Source of the DNA: a virus
Virus record (IMG/VR): IMGVR_UViG_3300045996_000713
Coordinates: 1 to 32,156 of that record
Direction: 5' to 3' (one strand)
DNA: 32,156 nucleotides
Part shown: positions 1 through 7,008 of the stretch, piece by piece
Numbering within the stretch: the first letter of the stretch is position 1
Layout: each line of letters opens with the position of its first letter
The notes under the pieces: generated by a model
The model's input: only the letters and a program-made list of their open reading frames with translations
Database searches by the model: none
Told to the model about the DNA's origin: nothing
Made by a program: the position numbers and the translations under genes

Positions 1-2
1 AA

Positions 3-245
3 AGCGGAGAGCAAGACGACTGGATAAGCGTTGAAGACCAATTGCCTTATCGTGATGGCGACAGTAGTGTTTACTGTTTGGTTAATGACACCTATGAAGG
101 AATAGTTGTTAGGCCATTTAATGAGGCTCATATGTGTTGGGATCAGGAAGACGGAGATGATTATTATTGCGATGCTAAAGGCGGCAAAATCACCCACTGG
201 CGACCATTGGCTAACCCGCCAAAAAGAAAGGAGGTTAAGCCATGA
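3..245 (+). CDS. DUF551-like small protein, 5' end outside the window
   Basis: The open frame runs in from the left edge, so the true start is not visible; 80 residues remain. The visible N-terminus reads DDWISVEDQLP and the C-terminus reads ITHWRPLANPP. These match the two hallmarks of the DUF551 family (WISV..LP near the start, THW.PLP.PP near the end), a small domain common in phage genomes with no settled function. A TTG at 42 falls inside the WISV...LP motif and is not a credible start. The gene ends in an ATGA overlap with the next gene, so the two are probably translationally coupled. The family call rests on motif recognition only. Confidence 0.72.
   Translation, partial: SGEQDDWISVEDQLPYRDGDSSVYCLVNDTYEGIVVRPFNEAHMCWDQEDGDDYYCDAKGGKITHWRPLANPPKRKEVKP
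227..234 (+). promoter_or_regulatory. Strong Shine-Dalgarno AAAGGAGG
   Basis: AAAGGAGG sits 7 nt upstream of the ATG at 242 and supports that start. It is notable because most gene starts in this window lack a clear Shine-Dalgarno, as is usual for Bacteroidota. Confidence 0.6.
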
Positions 246-445
246 CCCCCTACCAACTCAAACTACAAACCTTCCTGATCGAAATCGGCAAACAATCCGA
301 AAACATAACCCCGTCTCTCACCGAAATGGAGACCACATTCGCAAAGCTAAAGGCCGCTATTGAGAAAGATGATGTTAGAGGCCAGGTGAAGTATGGGAGA
401 TTATTAGCGGCGATGGTAAGTAAGTGGTGCGTGGAGAGGGGGTGA
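242..445 (+). CDS. Hypothetical small protein
   Basis: 67 residues, predicted mostly alpha-helical, with alternating charged and hydrophobic residues and no recognised motif. The start is supported by the AAAGGAGG site upstream and by the 4-nt ATGA overlap with the preceding gene. An overlapping frame (106-363) has an unnatural composition and is not preferred. It probably belongs to the small accessory genes that often precede the terminase in phage genomes. Function unknown. Confidence 0.6.
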   Translation: MTPYQLKLQTFLIEIGKQSENITPSLTEMETTFAKLKAAIEKDDVRGQVKYGRLLAAMVSKWCVERG

Positions 446-459
446 GAAAATGTAATACT

Positions 460-681
460 ATGAAAGATAAACCAAAACAACTGGGAGAACTGGATATTGC
501 TCAACAATTCTGGATCAAGGGTAAAAAGACCTTATACCGGACTATCGACCATATGGAGTCGGCGAGGTGGGTTGCCCAGACTAAACGGTGGTGTTTGAAT
601 TTGAAGACCAATAAGGCGGAGTATTTGTATTGTCGGGAGGAGGTGGTAATTAATGAAAGTTCAAAAGATACTGAAAAATAG
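460..681 (+). CDS. Hypothetical small basic protein
   Basis: 73 residues from the ATG at 460. A GTG at 424 would add 12 residues that overlap the previous gene and look unlikely. The protein is rich in Lys/Arg and Trp and contains a stretch reading WVAQTKRWCLNLKTNKAEYL, suggesting a compact beta-containing fold, but I do not recognise a family. Its last codons overlap the first copy of the palindromic promoter-like element (660-676), which marks the end of this small accessory block before the terminase genes. Confidence 0.55.
   Translation: MKDKPKQLGELDIAQQFWIKGKKTLYRTIDHMESARWVAQTKRWCLNLKTNKAEYLYCREEVVINESSKDTEK
660..676 (+). promoter_or_regulatory. Palindromic promoter-like element, copy A (upstream of terS)
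   Basis: TTCAAAAGATACTGAAA fits the consensus TTCARAANNNWYTGAAA shared by four gene-start regions here. It is followed by AATAGTAACTTTG, in which TAACTTTG (682-689) matches the Bacteroidota -7 box TAnnTTTG exactly. The terminase small subunit starts at 717. Promoter or operator function is inferred from position and repetition. Confidence 0.55.
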
Positions 682-716
682 TAACTTTGGTCAAGATTTA
701 AACGGTTCAAAATTAA

Positions 717-1052
717 ATGGCTACAGGACGACCAGGCCCAGGGAGGCCGAAGAAAGCAGATGAGGAAAGGGTAAGGGACTTATCCTTAAAGGCTATTGTT
801 TCGCATTATGGATCGGAGGAGGCGGGGTTTAAGTCTTTATTGGAATCAAAGGAGCCATCTCTTGTAAAGTTCGTATTCGAACACGCATATGGTAAGCCTC
901 GTGATAAAATGGACTTAGACTTAGATGGTCGACTGACCGGCGGCCCTGCTGTCATCCTTCAAATGCCGGCCGGTACTAATATAAGCCTACCAGACAATAC
1001 CGAAGAACCCGATAACCTGGAAGATGAAGGAAGTCCAACTATTCAAGAATGA
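717..1052 (+). CDS. terS: Terminase small subunit-like protein
   Basis: 111 residues. It starts with a Gly/Arg/Pro/Lys tract (GRPGPGRPKK) typical of phage proteins annotated as small terminase or DNA-binding subunits, then a helical segment (about 17-70) containing KFVFEHAYGKPRDKMDLD. That F..EhayGkp....d pattern is common in Bacteroidota phage small terminases. The C-terminal 40 residues are acidic and Pro-rich, likely disordered. The small subunit recognises the packaging site and hands DNA to the large subunit. Immediate adjacency to terL, with a 29-nt overlap, supports the call. The family assignment is by motif and context. Confidence 0.75.
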   Translation: MATGRPGPGRPKKADEERVRDLSLKAIVSHYGSEEAGFKSLLESKEPSLVKFVFEHAYGKPRDKMDLDLDGRLTGGPAVILQMPAGTNISLPDNTEEPDNLEDEGSPTIQE

Positions 1053-2217
1053 GAAAAGCCCGTTATACTGGGCAAACCTTACCGCTACCGAAAAGATTGT
1101 AGTTAACCAGGGCGGTACCAGTTCGGGCAAGACTGAGGCAATAATGCGGGTGCTGTTCACTATCGCTATAATCCGTAAGGGATATATCATTACCGTTACT
1201 ACCAATACCGTACCTAAACTAAAGGAGGATGCTCTCCGCATCGCTAAGACTATTGCAAAGATGCCCGAAGTCAAAATTTTCATTAAGGACTACAATAGTA
1301 CTGATCGGACCTATACCTTCACTAATGACAGTATAATTGAGTTTAAGAGCTTCGAGGATGAAGAGGAGGCAAAGGGTGGTAAGCGCCATATACTCTATAT
1401 TAACGAGGCAACACGTATTCCTTATAGCATATTCTACCAGGCTGACCTACGCACAAAGGTTAGAACCTTTATGGACTATAACCCTACTTCGTCGTTTTGG
1501 GTGCATGATAAGGTGATCAATTGCCCGACCGGACCAAAGGGTAAGGAGTTCGATAGTGTGAAAGTTATACGCAGCTGGCATGAGCACAACCCATATTTGA
1601 GCGAAGCTGAGCATGCGCGTATTGAGCGCATAGGTGATAAGGACTTATTCAAGGTATACGCCAGAGGGCTAACTGGTAAATTAAGGGGGACAATCTATAA
1701 TTGGGATGAGGTCGAGGCTTTCCCATGGACCGATGGTGTTATTTGGTACGTTGACTGGGGATTCAGCGAGAAAGAAACAGCAGATCCGACGGCATCTGGC
1801 CGGATAGCATATAAGCCACCTGATAGCGAATATGATTATGTGATCGATGAGTTATGTTATGCCAGAGGTCTGGCGCCCGATGTGCTTGCAGATATGATAT
1901 GGAAGGCTGGCTATAAGACAGGACAACCTTGTTATTGCGATCATTCTCCTGAAGGCATAAGAACACTCAGACTAAAAGGAATCGCCGCATTTCCGTTCAC
2001 AAAGGGCCCTGGAAGTATTATCGCTGGGGTGTTGTTTATGCGCAATAAAAAAGTGGCTTACACTTCACGAAGCGAAAACATAAGGACAGAGGTACGCAAA
2101 TATAAATTCCTTGAGATAGAAGGAATTGTAACCAATACCCCTATTGACGAATTCAATCACCATATGGATGGTACAAGAGGAGCCTGTCATACACACCATC
2201 TAGTAACAGGTAGATAA
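1024..2217 (+). CDS. terL: Terminase large subunit (packaging ATPase/nuclease)
   Basis: 397 residues, slightly short for the family. The ATPase domain shows a Walker A (GGTSSGKT, about residues 30-37), a Walker B-like segment ILYINEAT near 125, and a coupling region FMDYNPTSSFWVH. The nuclease domain starts with WYVDWGFSEKETADPTA (about 240), the first acidic cluster of the RNase H-like fold, followed by CYCDHSPEG and a C-terminal DEFNHHMDGTRGACH matching the usual D..NH.mDa.rya ending. The protein powers DNA packaging at the portal and cuts concatemers. It overlaps terS. After the stop comes a non-coding leader and then the cargo block, rather than the portal that usually follows. Confidence 0.95.
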   Translation: MKEVQLFKNEKSPLYWANLTATEKIVVNQGGTSSGKTEAIMRVLFTIAIIRKGYIITVTTNTVPKLKEDALRIAKTIAKMPEVKIFIKDYNSTDRTYTFTNDSIIEFKSFEDEEEAKGGKRHILYINEATRIPYSIFYQADLRTKVRTFMDYNPTSSFWVHDKVINCPTGPKGKEFDSVKVIRSWHEHNPYLSEAEHARIERIGDKDLFKVYARGLTGKLRGTIYNWDEVEAFPWTDGVIWYVDWGFSEKETADPTASGRIAYKPPDSEYDYVIDELCYARGLAPDVLADMIWKAGYKTGQPCYCDHSPEGIRTLRLKGIAAFPFTKGPGSIIAGVLFMRNKKVAYTSRSENIRTEVRKYKFLEIEGIVTNTPIDEFNHHMDGTRGACHTHHLVTGR

Positions 2218-2221
2218 TATT

Positions 2222-2238
2222 TTCAAAATAATTTGAAA
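2222..2238 (+). promoter_or_regulatory. Palindromic promoter-like element, copy B (upstream of the cargo block)
   Basis: TTCAAAATAATTTGAAA contains a perfect dyad, TTCAAA-N4-TTTGAA, the most symmetric of the four copies. A second TTCAGAAAATAATG follows at once, then TAACTTC (2254-2260) as a possible -7 region. It lies 5 nt after the terL stop and drives towards the structured leader and the cargo genes. Confidence 0.55.
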
Positions 2239-2280
2239 GTTCAGAAAATAATGTAACTTCACTATTCCGACATACACAAC

Positions 2281-2350
2281 GGGGTAGTGAGTATGTTGGC
2301 ATTCGTCAACTAAAGAGCGTCGTTCTGGCTACCCCCGGACCGGCGCTTTT
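2281..2350 (+). ncRNA. Structured leader RNA with terminator-like hairpin and possible pseudoknot
   Basis: Three elements are visible. (i) GTTGGC/GTCAAC (2295-2300/2305-2310) closes an ATTC loop. (ii) A long hairpin pairs 2313-2322 (AAGAGCGTCG) with 2341-2350 (CGGCGCTTTT), then after a 1x1 mismatch 2324-2328 (TCTGG) with 2335-2339 (CCGGA), leaving the hexaloop CTACCC (2329-2334). (iii) GGGTAG (2282-2287) is exactly complementary to that hexaloop, allowing a pseudoknot. The hairpin ends in TTTTGCTTT, like an intrinsic terminator, and the next ATG is at 2358. It could be an attenuator, a regulated terminator or a cis-acting RNA. I cannot match it to a named family. Confidence 0.55.
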
Positions 2351-2357
2351 GCTTTAT

Positions 2358-2486
2358 ATGAGAAACAAAGTAGCAAAAGCATTGCGCAAGCAGGCTGAAA
2401 AGTTAACAGTTGGCCAAAGTCAAAAGGTTACCCGGAAGGCATACCAAGGGCTTAAGAAAGAATACAATCGTAATAAACGCAAATGA
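2358..2486 (+). CDS. Hypothetical 42-residue basic protein
   Basis: A short frame from the ATG at 2358 encodes 42 residues, about one third Lys/Arg, with a repeated helix-friendly pattern (ALRKQAEKLT, then KAYQGLKKEYNRNKRK). Its stop TGA shares an ATGA with the first glycosyltransferase-like gene, and it follows the structured leader directly. Both facts argue for real translation. Short basic proteins of this look occur near terminase genes of Bacteroidota phages, but I do not know a function. It might bind nucleic acid or serve as a leader that couples translation to the cassette. Confidence 0.6.
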   Translation: MRNKVAKALRKQAEKLTVGQSQKVTRKAYQGLKKEYNRNKRK

Positions 2487-3187
2487 CATCAATCGTTATC
2501 CCCCTCAACAACCGCTCAACAGTGCGCAACCTGGAATTGAGGTATTGCCTACGTAGTATTGAGAAGCATCTATCCGGCGTGGGTAACATCTTCATTATCG
2601 GTTACATGCCTGAGTGGGTACAAAACGTTACCAATATCCCTTTCGATGAAGATCCGCGTAACCGGTTCCGAGACCGCAATATCATGAATAAGATGTTAGC
2701 CGCATGCAAGGACGAGCGGGTGAGTGATGACTTCCTGATGGTGCATGATGACCATTTTCTGTTAGCAGACTATGAGGCGGGTAAGTTTCCTTACTATCAC
2801 TGTGGGCATATGGTGCCGGGTGAAGGGCAGTATGGAGAGACAAAACGGAATACAGAATACCTGCTTTGTCCATTACCGGGAATTCCAATATTGAATTATG
2901 ACACCCATTGCCCGATTATCTTCAATAAGGAGAAATTCTTGAAGGTCACTAAAGCCGACTGGTCAAAGTGGTACGGCTACTGCCTAAAGACCCTGTACTG
3001 CGTTATGAATAGCATAGAGGGCGAGTATATGGATGACATAAAGATTCGCATGCCGTTAACACGCGAGGGGGTAGAGGGGTTAATAGTCGGCCGCAAGTGG
3101 TTCAGTATCGGCGACCGGTGTTTCTCAGACGGGATGAAAGAAGTATTGAAAACGTTATATCCAAATAAAAGCAAGTATGAATTATGA
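2483..3187 (+). CDS. Stealth-like glycosyltransferase/sugar-phosphate transferase
   Basis: 234 residues. The N-terminus (TSIVIPLNNRS) starts a GT-A-like Rossmann strand. RNIMNKMLAAC followed by DDFLMVHDDHFLL (about 83-94) resembles the conserved D..l..nDD.ffl region of Stealth-type capsule phosphotransferases, and NYDTHCPIIFNKEKF (about 140) resembles their later H.P..f.k block. Stealth proteins transfer hexose-1-phosphates in surface polysaccharide synthesis. This protein would be a compact version. It is the first catalytic gene of the cargo block, coupled through ATGA to the 42-residue gene. Glycosyl or glycosyl-phosphate transfer is inferred; donor and acceptor are unknown. Confidence 0.6.
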   Translation: MTSIVIPLNNRSTVRNLELRYCLRSIEKHLSGVGNIFIIGYMPEWVQNVTNIPFDEDPRNRFRDRNIMNKMLAACKDERVSDDFLMVHDDHFLLADYEAGKFPYYHCGHMVPGEGQYGETKRNTEYLLCPLPGIPILNYDTHCPIIFNKEKFLKVTKADWSKWYGYCLKTLYCVMNSIEGEYMDDIKIRMPLTREGVEGLIVGRKWFSIGDRCFSDGMKEVLKTLYPNKSKYEL

Positions 3188-3389
3188 TGCCAAGAAAGAA
3201 CAGGTTGAAAAGAAGGAGGAGCCAGGGGTGCCAATTAAGATACCATTGTCACTAGTAAGATGGTGGGCTTATTCGGTCGGCGCTGCTCTACTATTAATAC
3301 CGTTTCATTTAACCTACTGGCAGGTAATAAACGGTTCATTACTTATCGGCCACTTCGCAAGTCAACTTAATGCGTTAATTAAAAAGTAA
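3177..3389 (+). CDS. Small membrane protein of the cargo block
   Basis: 70 residues. A charged, Lys/Glu-rich N-terminal tail (about 1-24) precedes one or two hydrophobic segments, roughly residues 28-45 (WWAYSVGAALLLIPFHL) and 50-64. It overlaps the preceding gene by 11 nt and is followed after 2 nt by another small membrane protein, so the pair is embedded in the glycosyltransferase operon. It could anchor the cytoplasmic enzymes to the inner membrane, take part in lipid-linked sugar transfer, or be a displaced holin-like protein. No family recognised. Confidence 0.6.
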   Translation: MNYDAKKEQVEKKEEPGVPIKIPLSLVRWWAYSVGAALLLIPFHLTYWQVINGSLLIGHFASQLNALIKK

Positions 3390-3391
3390 GT

Positions 3392-3598
3392 ATGAAAACA
3401 CTCAGGCATATATTCATTGCGCTTTGTTTGGCTGGTGTTGCTTATTGCATTGCCGCATCTGCAACAGAGTGGTGGATAGATGAGTTAAAGTCGTCGGGCG
3501 GCATGGTGACAGCAAGGGATTTAGTAGGCGCCCAATTTACGCCATGGGGCGCGGCATTGTTAGTTTTTGGCGGTTACTTAAAATTAGTATGGGAATGA
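3392..3598 (+). CDS. Small membrane protein of the cargo block
   Basis: 68 residues with a hydrophobic N-terminal segment (about residues 6-24, preceded by KTLRH) and a second hydrophobic stretch near the C-terminus (about 50-66, WGAALLVFGGYLKLVW). A more polar loop (WWIDELKSSGG...) separates them. The topology suggests two helices. It is linked to the next glycosyltransferase gene by an ATGA overlap. It is the second of two adjacent small membrane proteins and the two may pair. Function unknown. Confidence 0.6.
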   Translation: MKTLRHIFIALCLAGVAYCIAASATEWWIDELKSSGGMVTARDLVGAQFTPWGAALLVFGGYLKLVWE

Positions 3599-4257
3599 CC
3601 ATCTGTTATTCATTTGCCAGCCGGTCAAGGCCGGAGCGATTCTTTGAGACGCTTGACAACGTGCGCACTATGAGCGCTAGTGATGATTATTTCGTAGTGG
3701 CTAAGCTGGACACCGACGACCCAATGATGTACAATGATGCGGTGCTTAACAGGATAGCGGAAAACTACAGCAATGTAACTCCGGTGTATGGCACCAGTAC
3801 CTCAAAGATCCACGCTATAAACCGCGACATCAACGACGCCGGCCTGCCACACTGGGACATCCTCATCAATATGAGCGATGACATGAGGTGGGGAACGTAT
3901 GGCTTTGATGAGATCATAAGGCAACACATGCCGGTTAACCTTGATGGTTTTCTGCATGTACCTGACGACTACGCAAAGGAGCGGGTATGTACGACCAGCA
4001 TTATAGGCTACCGGTATTATCAGCGTGATATGTACGTATATAATCCGGCCTATTACTCAATGTGGTGTGACGATGAGGCTACAATCGTAGCGAAAGAAAG
4101 AGGGTGTTATGTCATGGTGCCGGGTGTAAAACTCGAGCACCTTCACTACACCAACGATCGAAAAGCTGTGAAAGATGAATTGTACTGGCGCAATGATACC
4201 TATAACAAAGACAAGGAAGTATTTGAACAACGTAAAGCGAGGGGGTTTGACTTATGA
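3595..4257 (+). CDS. GT-A-like glycosyltransferase
   Basis: 220 residues from the ATG at 3595, chosen because it overlaps the upstream stop as ATGA; an upstream start would run into the membrane-protein gene. The N-terminus ICYSFASRSRPERFFETL matches the start of family-2-type transferases. A metal-binding DxD-like motif appears as INMSDDMRW (residues 91-99), and the C-terminal half has SMWCDDEATIVAKERG and VKLEHLHYTND, which fit acceptor-site acidic residues and a late conserved His. The protein is probably cytoplasmic and uses a nucleotide-sugar donor; the specific sugar is not deducible. Confidence 0.75.
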   Translation: MTICYSFASRSRPERFFETLDNVRTMSASDDYFVVAKLDTDDPMMYNDAVLNRIAENYSNVTPVYGTSTSKIHAINRDINDAGLPHWDILINMSDDMRWGTYGFDEIIRQHMPVNLDGFLHVPDDYAKERVCTTSIIGYRYYQRDMYVYNPAYYSMWCDDEATIVAKERGCYVMVPGVKLEHLHYTNDRKAVKDELYWRNDTYNKDKEVFEQRKARGFDL

Positions 4258-4844
4258 TTCAACAACTCGGTAAGATGTACGACCCAAAACTAACAATACT
4301 AATCCCGACCATGCCCGGTCGGGCAGCTTTCTTTGAAAGGCTGACTACTGAATTGTTTCGTCAAATGTCAGAGACGGGCGCACAATTCAAGATAAGCGCT
4401 AATGATGACACCGGCATCGACATAGGTACTAAGCGTAATCTAATGATGTCAGCGGTAGATACCGAGTACATGGCCTTCTTTGATGATGACGATATACCGG
4501 GGCCAAACTACATTAAACACATTATGGAAGGTATCGCGAAGGGCGTTGACTGTTGTTCACTCACTGGCATCTATACAAAGGACGGCCAGAACCACACAAA
4601 GTTCGTTCACTCCATTCAGTACGATAGGTTGTTTACCGGCGATGATGGTGTATTCTATCGTCCGATTATGCACATCAATTGCTTAAAGACTGAGCATGCA
4701 CGTAAGGCGGTTTTCCCTCCATGGAGAACGAGCGAAGATAGCAAGTGGGCAATGGACTTGATGGCGACCGGGGTATTGAAGACGGAGCACCAGATTGATG
4801 AAGTGATCTATAACTATTTATTCGTAAGTGATAAACGATATTGA
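4254..4844 (+). CDS. Family 2 glycosyltransferase
   Basis: 196 residues. LTILIPTMPGRAAFF (about 13-27) is the first GT2 strand. GTKRNLMMSAV followed by EYMAFFDDDDIPGPNYI (about 58-87) is a textbook GT2 pattern in which the Asp cluster binds metal and the nucleotide sugar. A later SEDSKWAMDL supplies the ED-type catalytic-base region. The protein is shorter than typical GT2 enzymes and lacks membrane helices, so it is cytoplasmic. It is coupled to both neighbours (ATGA upstream, 1-nt gap downstream). This is one of the most secure enzyme calls in the block. Confidence 0.85.
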   Translation: MIQQLGKMYDPKLTILIPTMPGRAAFFERLTTELFRQMSETGAQFKISANDDTGIDIGTKRNLMMSAVDTEYMAFFDDDDIPGPNYIKHIMEGIAKGVDCCSLTGIYTKDGQNHTKFVHSIQYDRLFTGDDGVFYRPIMHINCLKTEHARKAVFPPWRTSEDSKWAMDLMATGVLKTEHQIDEVIYNYLFVSDKRY

Positions 4845-4845
4845 T

Positions 4846-5013
4846 ATGCTTAAACGACTACTTCAGATCACTCTAACATTTATCAGTGCTGCCATTATGG
4901 CTATCTTAGTTCTCTGTGTTGATTGGTGGCTTTATATTCTCACTGGCAAAACAATGTGTAAAAGGCTTATATACTTTATTGACAGAACAAAACTGAGATA
5001 CTATATTTTATGA
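4846..5013 (+). CDS. Small single-pass membrane protein
   Basis: 55 residues from the ATG at 4846. A GTG at 4828 is possible but would overlap the preceding gene. A strongly hydrophobic segment at about residues 7-32 (ITLTFISAAIMAILVLCVDW) is flanked by basic residues on both sides (MLKRLLQ, then KTMCKR...DRTKLR). It is coupled to the next glycosyltransferase by ATGA. It is the third small membrane protein inside the cassette. No family recognised. Confidence 0.5.
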   Translation: MLKRLLQITLTFISAAIMAILVLCVDWWLYILTGKTMCKRLIYFIDRTKLRYYIL

Positions 5014-5858
5014 ACGCAATCAGCTTTAGCATATTTGGCGCCAATGAACAATATGAGGGTTGCTTTGATGCAAGGTCATACATCCGAGGCTTCCATATCA
5101 ACCTGCGGGTAGCTCAACTATTATACCCTGATTGGCAGATTGTATTGATGGTGGACGAGCCGACTTACAGGTCGAGTTACCAAGGCTATTTATGGAAACT
5201 TCACCAGGAATTTAAGATAGACCTGCATGTGATGCCAAAGGCTGAATTGTGTACCATGATGTTATACCGACTATATCCTATATTCCTGAAGGAGCATGGC
5301 GAACACAAGTACGACCGCGTACTATGCCGAGACACCGACAGCCTTTTATCGTACCGGGAACGCCAGGCGGTTGCTTACTGGGAGATGGGGCCGAAGATGG
5401 CGCATGCAATTACCGACAGCGTAAGCCACTCGGTAACTCTAATGGGGGGTATGGTCGGTTTTAAATCAGGCCCTTTTCAAAACCGCATGGGTGTTAAGTC
5501 ATTCGATGAACTACTATCACTGAGCCAAGGTATAGACTTCACAAAGAAAGGTGCCGATCAGGACTTCCTTAACCGCTACGTATTACCAAAGGTGGCCGAT
5601 AGTATTACCGAGCACTTTGTTCTCGGCCATCCTCAGACGTTCAGGGGCGATTGCTACAACTTCATACATGATATTGACCTGAAAGAAGCAGGGGTGCCGG
5701 ATGAGCTTAAAGAGACGAATGGGTACGGGTTCCACATCGGTGCGTCCGGCTTCCAAACCGATGCCGTGGTGAAGTTCCTACAGAAGCATGGCAAGGACAA
5801 CGAGTATTGGGAGGGGTTAGAGAAACAATATCCTGAAACATTTTATTGGCATTTATGA
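5010..5858 (+). CDS. Glycosyltransferase-like protein with RDTD motif
   Basis: 282 residues, the largest enzyme in the block. YDRVLCRDTDSLLSYRERQAV (from residue 101) holds a DTD motif (108-110) of the DxD type on a strand end, as in GT-A fold enzymes. It is followed by a glycine-rich GGMVGFKSGPF and then GADQDFLNRYVLP, resembling the D..fln segment of GT8-like transferases. GYGFHIGASG near residue 237 could be the late His/Gly loop. Donor and acceptor are unknown. It is coupled on both sides by ATGA overlaps. The glycosyltransferase call rests on motif order rather than on one recognised family. Confidence 0.65.
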   Translation: MNAISFSIFGANEQYEGCFDARSYIRGFHINLRVAQLLYPDWQIVLMVDEPTYRSSYQGYLWKLHQEFKIDLHVMPKAELCTMMLYRLYPIFLKEHGEHKYDRVLCRDTDSLLSYRERQAVAYWEMGPKMAHAITDSVSHSVTLMGGMVGFKSGPFQNRMGVKSFDELLSLSQGIDFTKKGADQDFLNRYVLPKVADSITEHFVLGHPQTFRGDCYNFIHDIDLKEAGVPDELKETNGYGFHIGASGFQTDAVVKFLQKHGKDNEYWEGLEKQYPETFYWHL

Positions 5859-6493
5859 CCGACTTCATCTTTCTTTCCGTCGCTTTTGGTGAACGATATG
5901 TTGAGCAACAAACGAGATTGCACAGTAGCATACTGCAATTCTATTCATCTGATTATCATATTGAATGGACGGATAAACTACCAATTTGCAGCAAGCCACA
6001 TAAAGAAAGCCTATATGGGTTCAAAGTGCATGCGGTTGCATGGGCGCTGCACCAAGGTTATACAAAGATAATCTGGCTCGACCCCGCCTGTATTCTACAG
6101 CACCCAGTTGATCCTTGGTTCAGTGAAGGTATGCCGCCAGTATTAGCCGTAAAGGATGATAACACACTAGACAGGATGATCGGAAAGAAAGCATTGAACT
6201 ACTACGGCAACCCTGACATTACCGGCTGGCATCTTGTAGGCGGAAGTTTGTACGTGTTCGACTTCGCAAAGCAGGTGACGCACGACATATTTAATCACTG
6301 GTATAAAGCCGAGGCTGATGGGGTCTTTGGTAGCCAAGCTGAACAGTCGTCTGAAAAGATTAATGGTCACCGCAACGACGAAAGCTGCATGGCCGTCGCA
6401 ATGTACAGTCACGGAGTTGAGCCGGTTAGTCATGATTTGGCAAGGTATAACCAGAATGAAGATAGTATTATCATTAAAAGGCATTTTAAATGA
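5855..6493 (+). CDS. Glycosyltransferase-like protein with WLDPAC motif
   Basis: 212 residues from the ATG at 5855, which overlaps the preceding stop as ATGA; an upstream TTG would add three residues. TDFIFLSVAFGERYVEQQ begins a Rossmann-like strand and helix. GYTKIIWLDPACILQHPVD (about 68-86) aligns with the vlwlDaD-type segment of GT8 and related enzymes, although the second Asp is replaced, giving DPA. A later HRNDESCMAVAM resembles the D.s.l.va.y segment that follows. The altered DxD may mean a metal-independent or weakened enzyme. It is coupled to the SDR-like gene by ATGA. Confidence 0.6.
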   Translation: MTDFIFLSVAFGERYVEQQTRLHSSILQFYSSDYHIEWTDKLPICSKPHKESLYGFKVHAVAWALHQGYTKIIWLDPACILQHPVDPWFSEGMPPVLAVKDDNTLDRMIGKKALNYYGNPDITGWHLVGGSLYVFDFAKQVTHDIFNHWYKAEADGVFGSQAEQSSEKINGHRNDESCMAVAMYSHGVEPVSHDLARYNQNEDSIIIKRHFK

Positions 6494-7008
6494 TCGTAGG
6501 TAAGGGTGACATAGCGCAGTTCCTTATTGATGCTAATCTCGACCGGGATGATGTGATTTTCTTTGCGAGTGGGGTGAGCAATAGCAAAGAGACAAGCCGG
6601 GCGCAGTTTATGCGAGAGTATGTGTTACTTGCCGAGCATGCGAAGCATCGATTACATCTTGTTTATTTCTCGTCATTGTCAATTTACTATTCTGATTCCG
6701 ATTATGCGGTACATAAACGAACAATGGAGCATGAGATACAAAAAATGTTTAAAACATTTTCCATCTTCCGGATTGGTAATATATCGTGGGGGAATAACCC
6801 AAACACAATTATAAACCATTTTGTACTTGAGCATGCCGCCGGCCGCACCCCCGAATTAAGGGATGAGTACCGACATGTGATTTCAAAGCCCGAGTTTGTA
6901 TACTGGATAAAAAAAATAAATTTAAATGCTAGGGACTTCATTAACATACCTGGCGAATTTGTTAACGTAAAAGAAATATGGAGGAGGGTAAAGGATGGCA
7001 AATATTAA
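6490..7008 (+). CDS. Short NAD-dependent epimerase/dehydratase-like (extended SDR) protein
   Basis: 172 residues, well below the roughly 300 of typical nucleotide-sugar epimerases. MIVGKGDIAQFLID gives a shortened glycine-rich start, DVIFFASGVSNS matches the next strand, and LVYFSSLSIYYSDSDYAVHKRTMEHEI holds the SDR catalytic elements: Ser 61/62 and Tyr72-xxx-Lys76. FRIGNISWG follows like the R.gn.yGp segment of epimerases. The C-terminal substrate domain is reduced. In a glycan cassette it would naturally modify a nucleotide sugar, but it may have a divergent or reductase role. It is coupled by ATGA upstream and overlaps the FkbM gene by 14 nt. Confidence 0.65.
   Translation: MIVGKGDIAQFLIDANLDRDDVIFFASGVSNSKETSRAQFMREYVLLAEHAKHRLHLVYFSSLSIYYSDSDYAVHKRTMEHEIQKMFKTFSIFRIGNISWGNNPNTIINHFVLEHAAGRTPELRDEYRHVISKPEFVYWIKKINLNARDFINIPGEFVNVKEIWRRVKDGKY

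Noticed and set aside
2281-2336. 7-bp GGGGTAG/CTACCCC pairing resembling a tRNA acceptor stem
   Set aside because: Only 55 nt are enclosed, there is no T-loop GTTCRANNC or anticodon arm, and the pairing fits the leader pseudoknot better.
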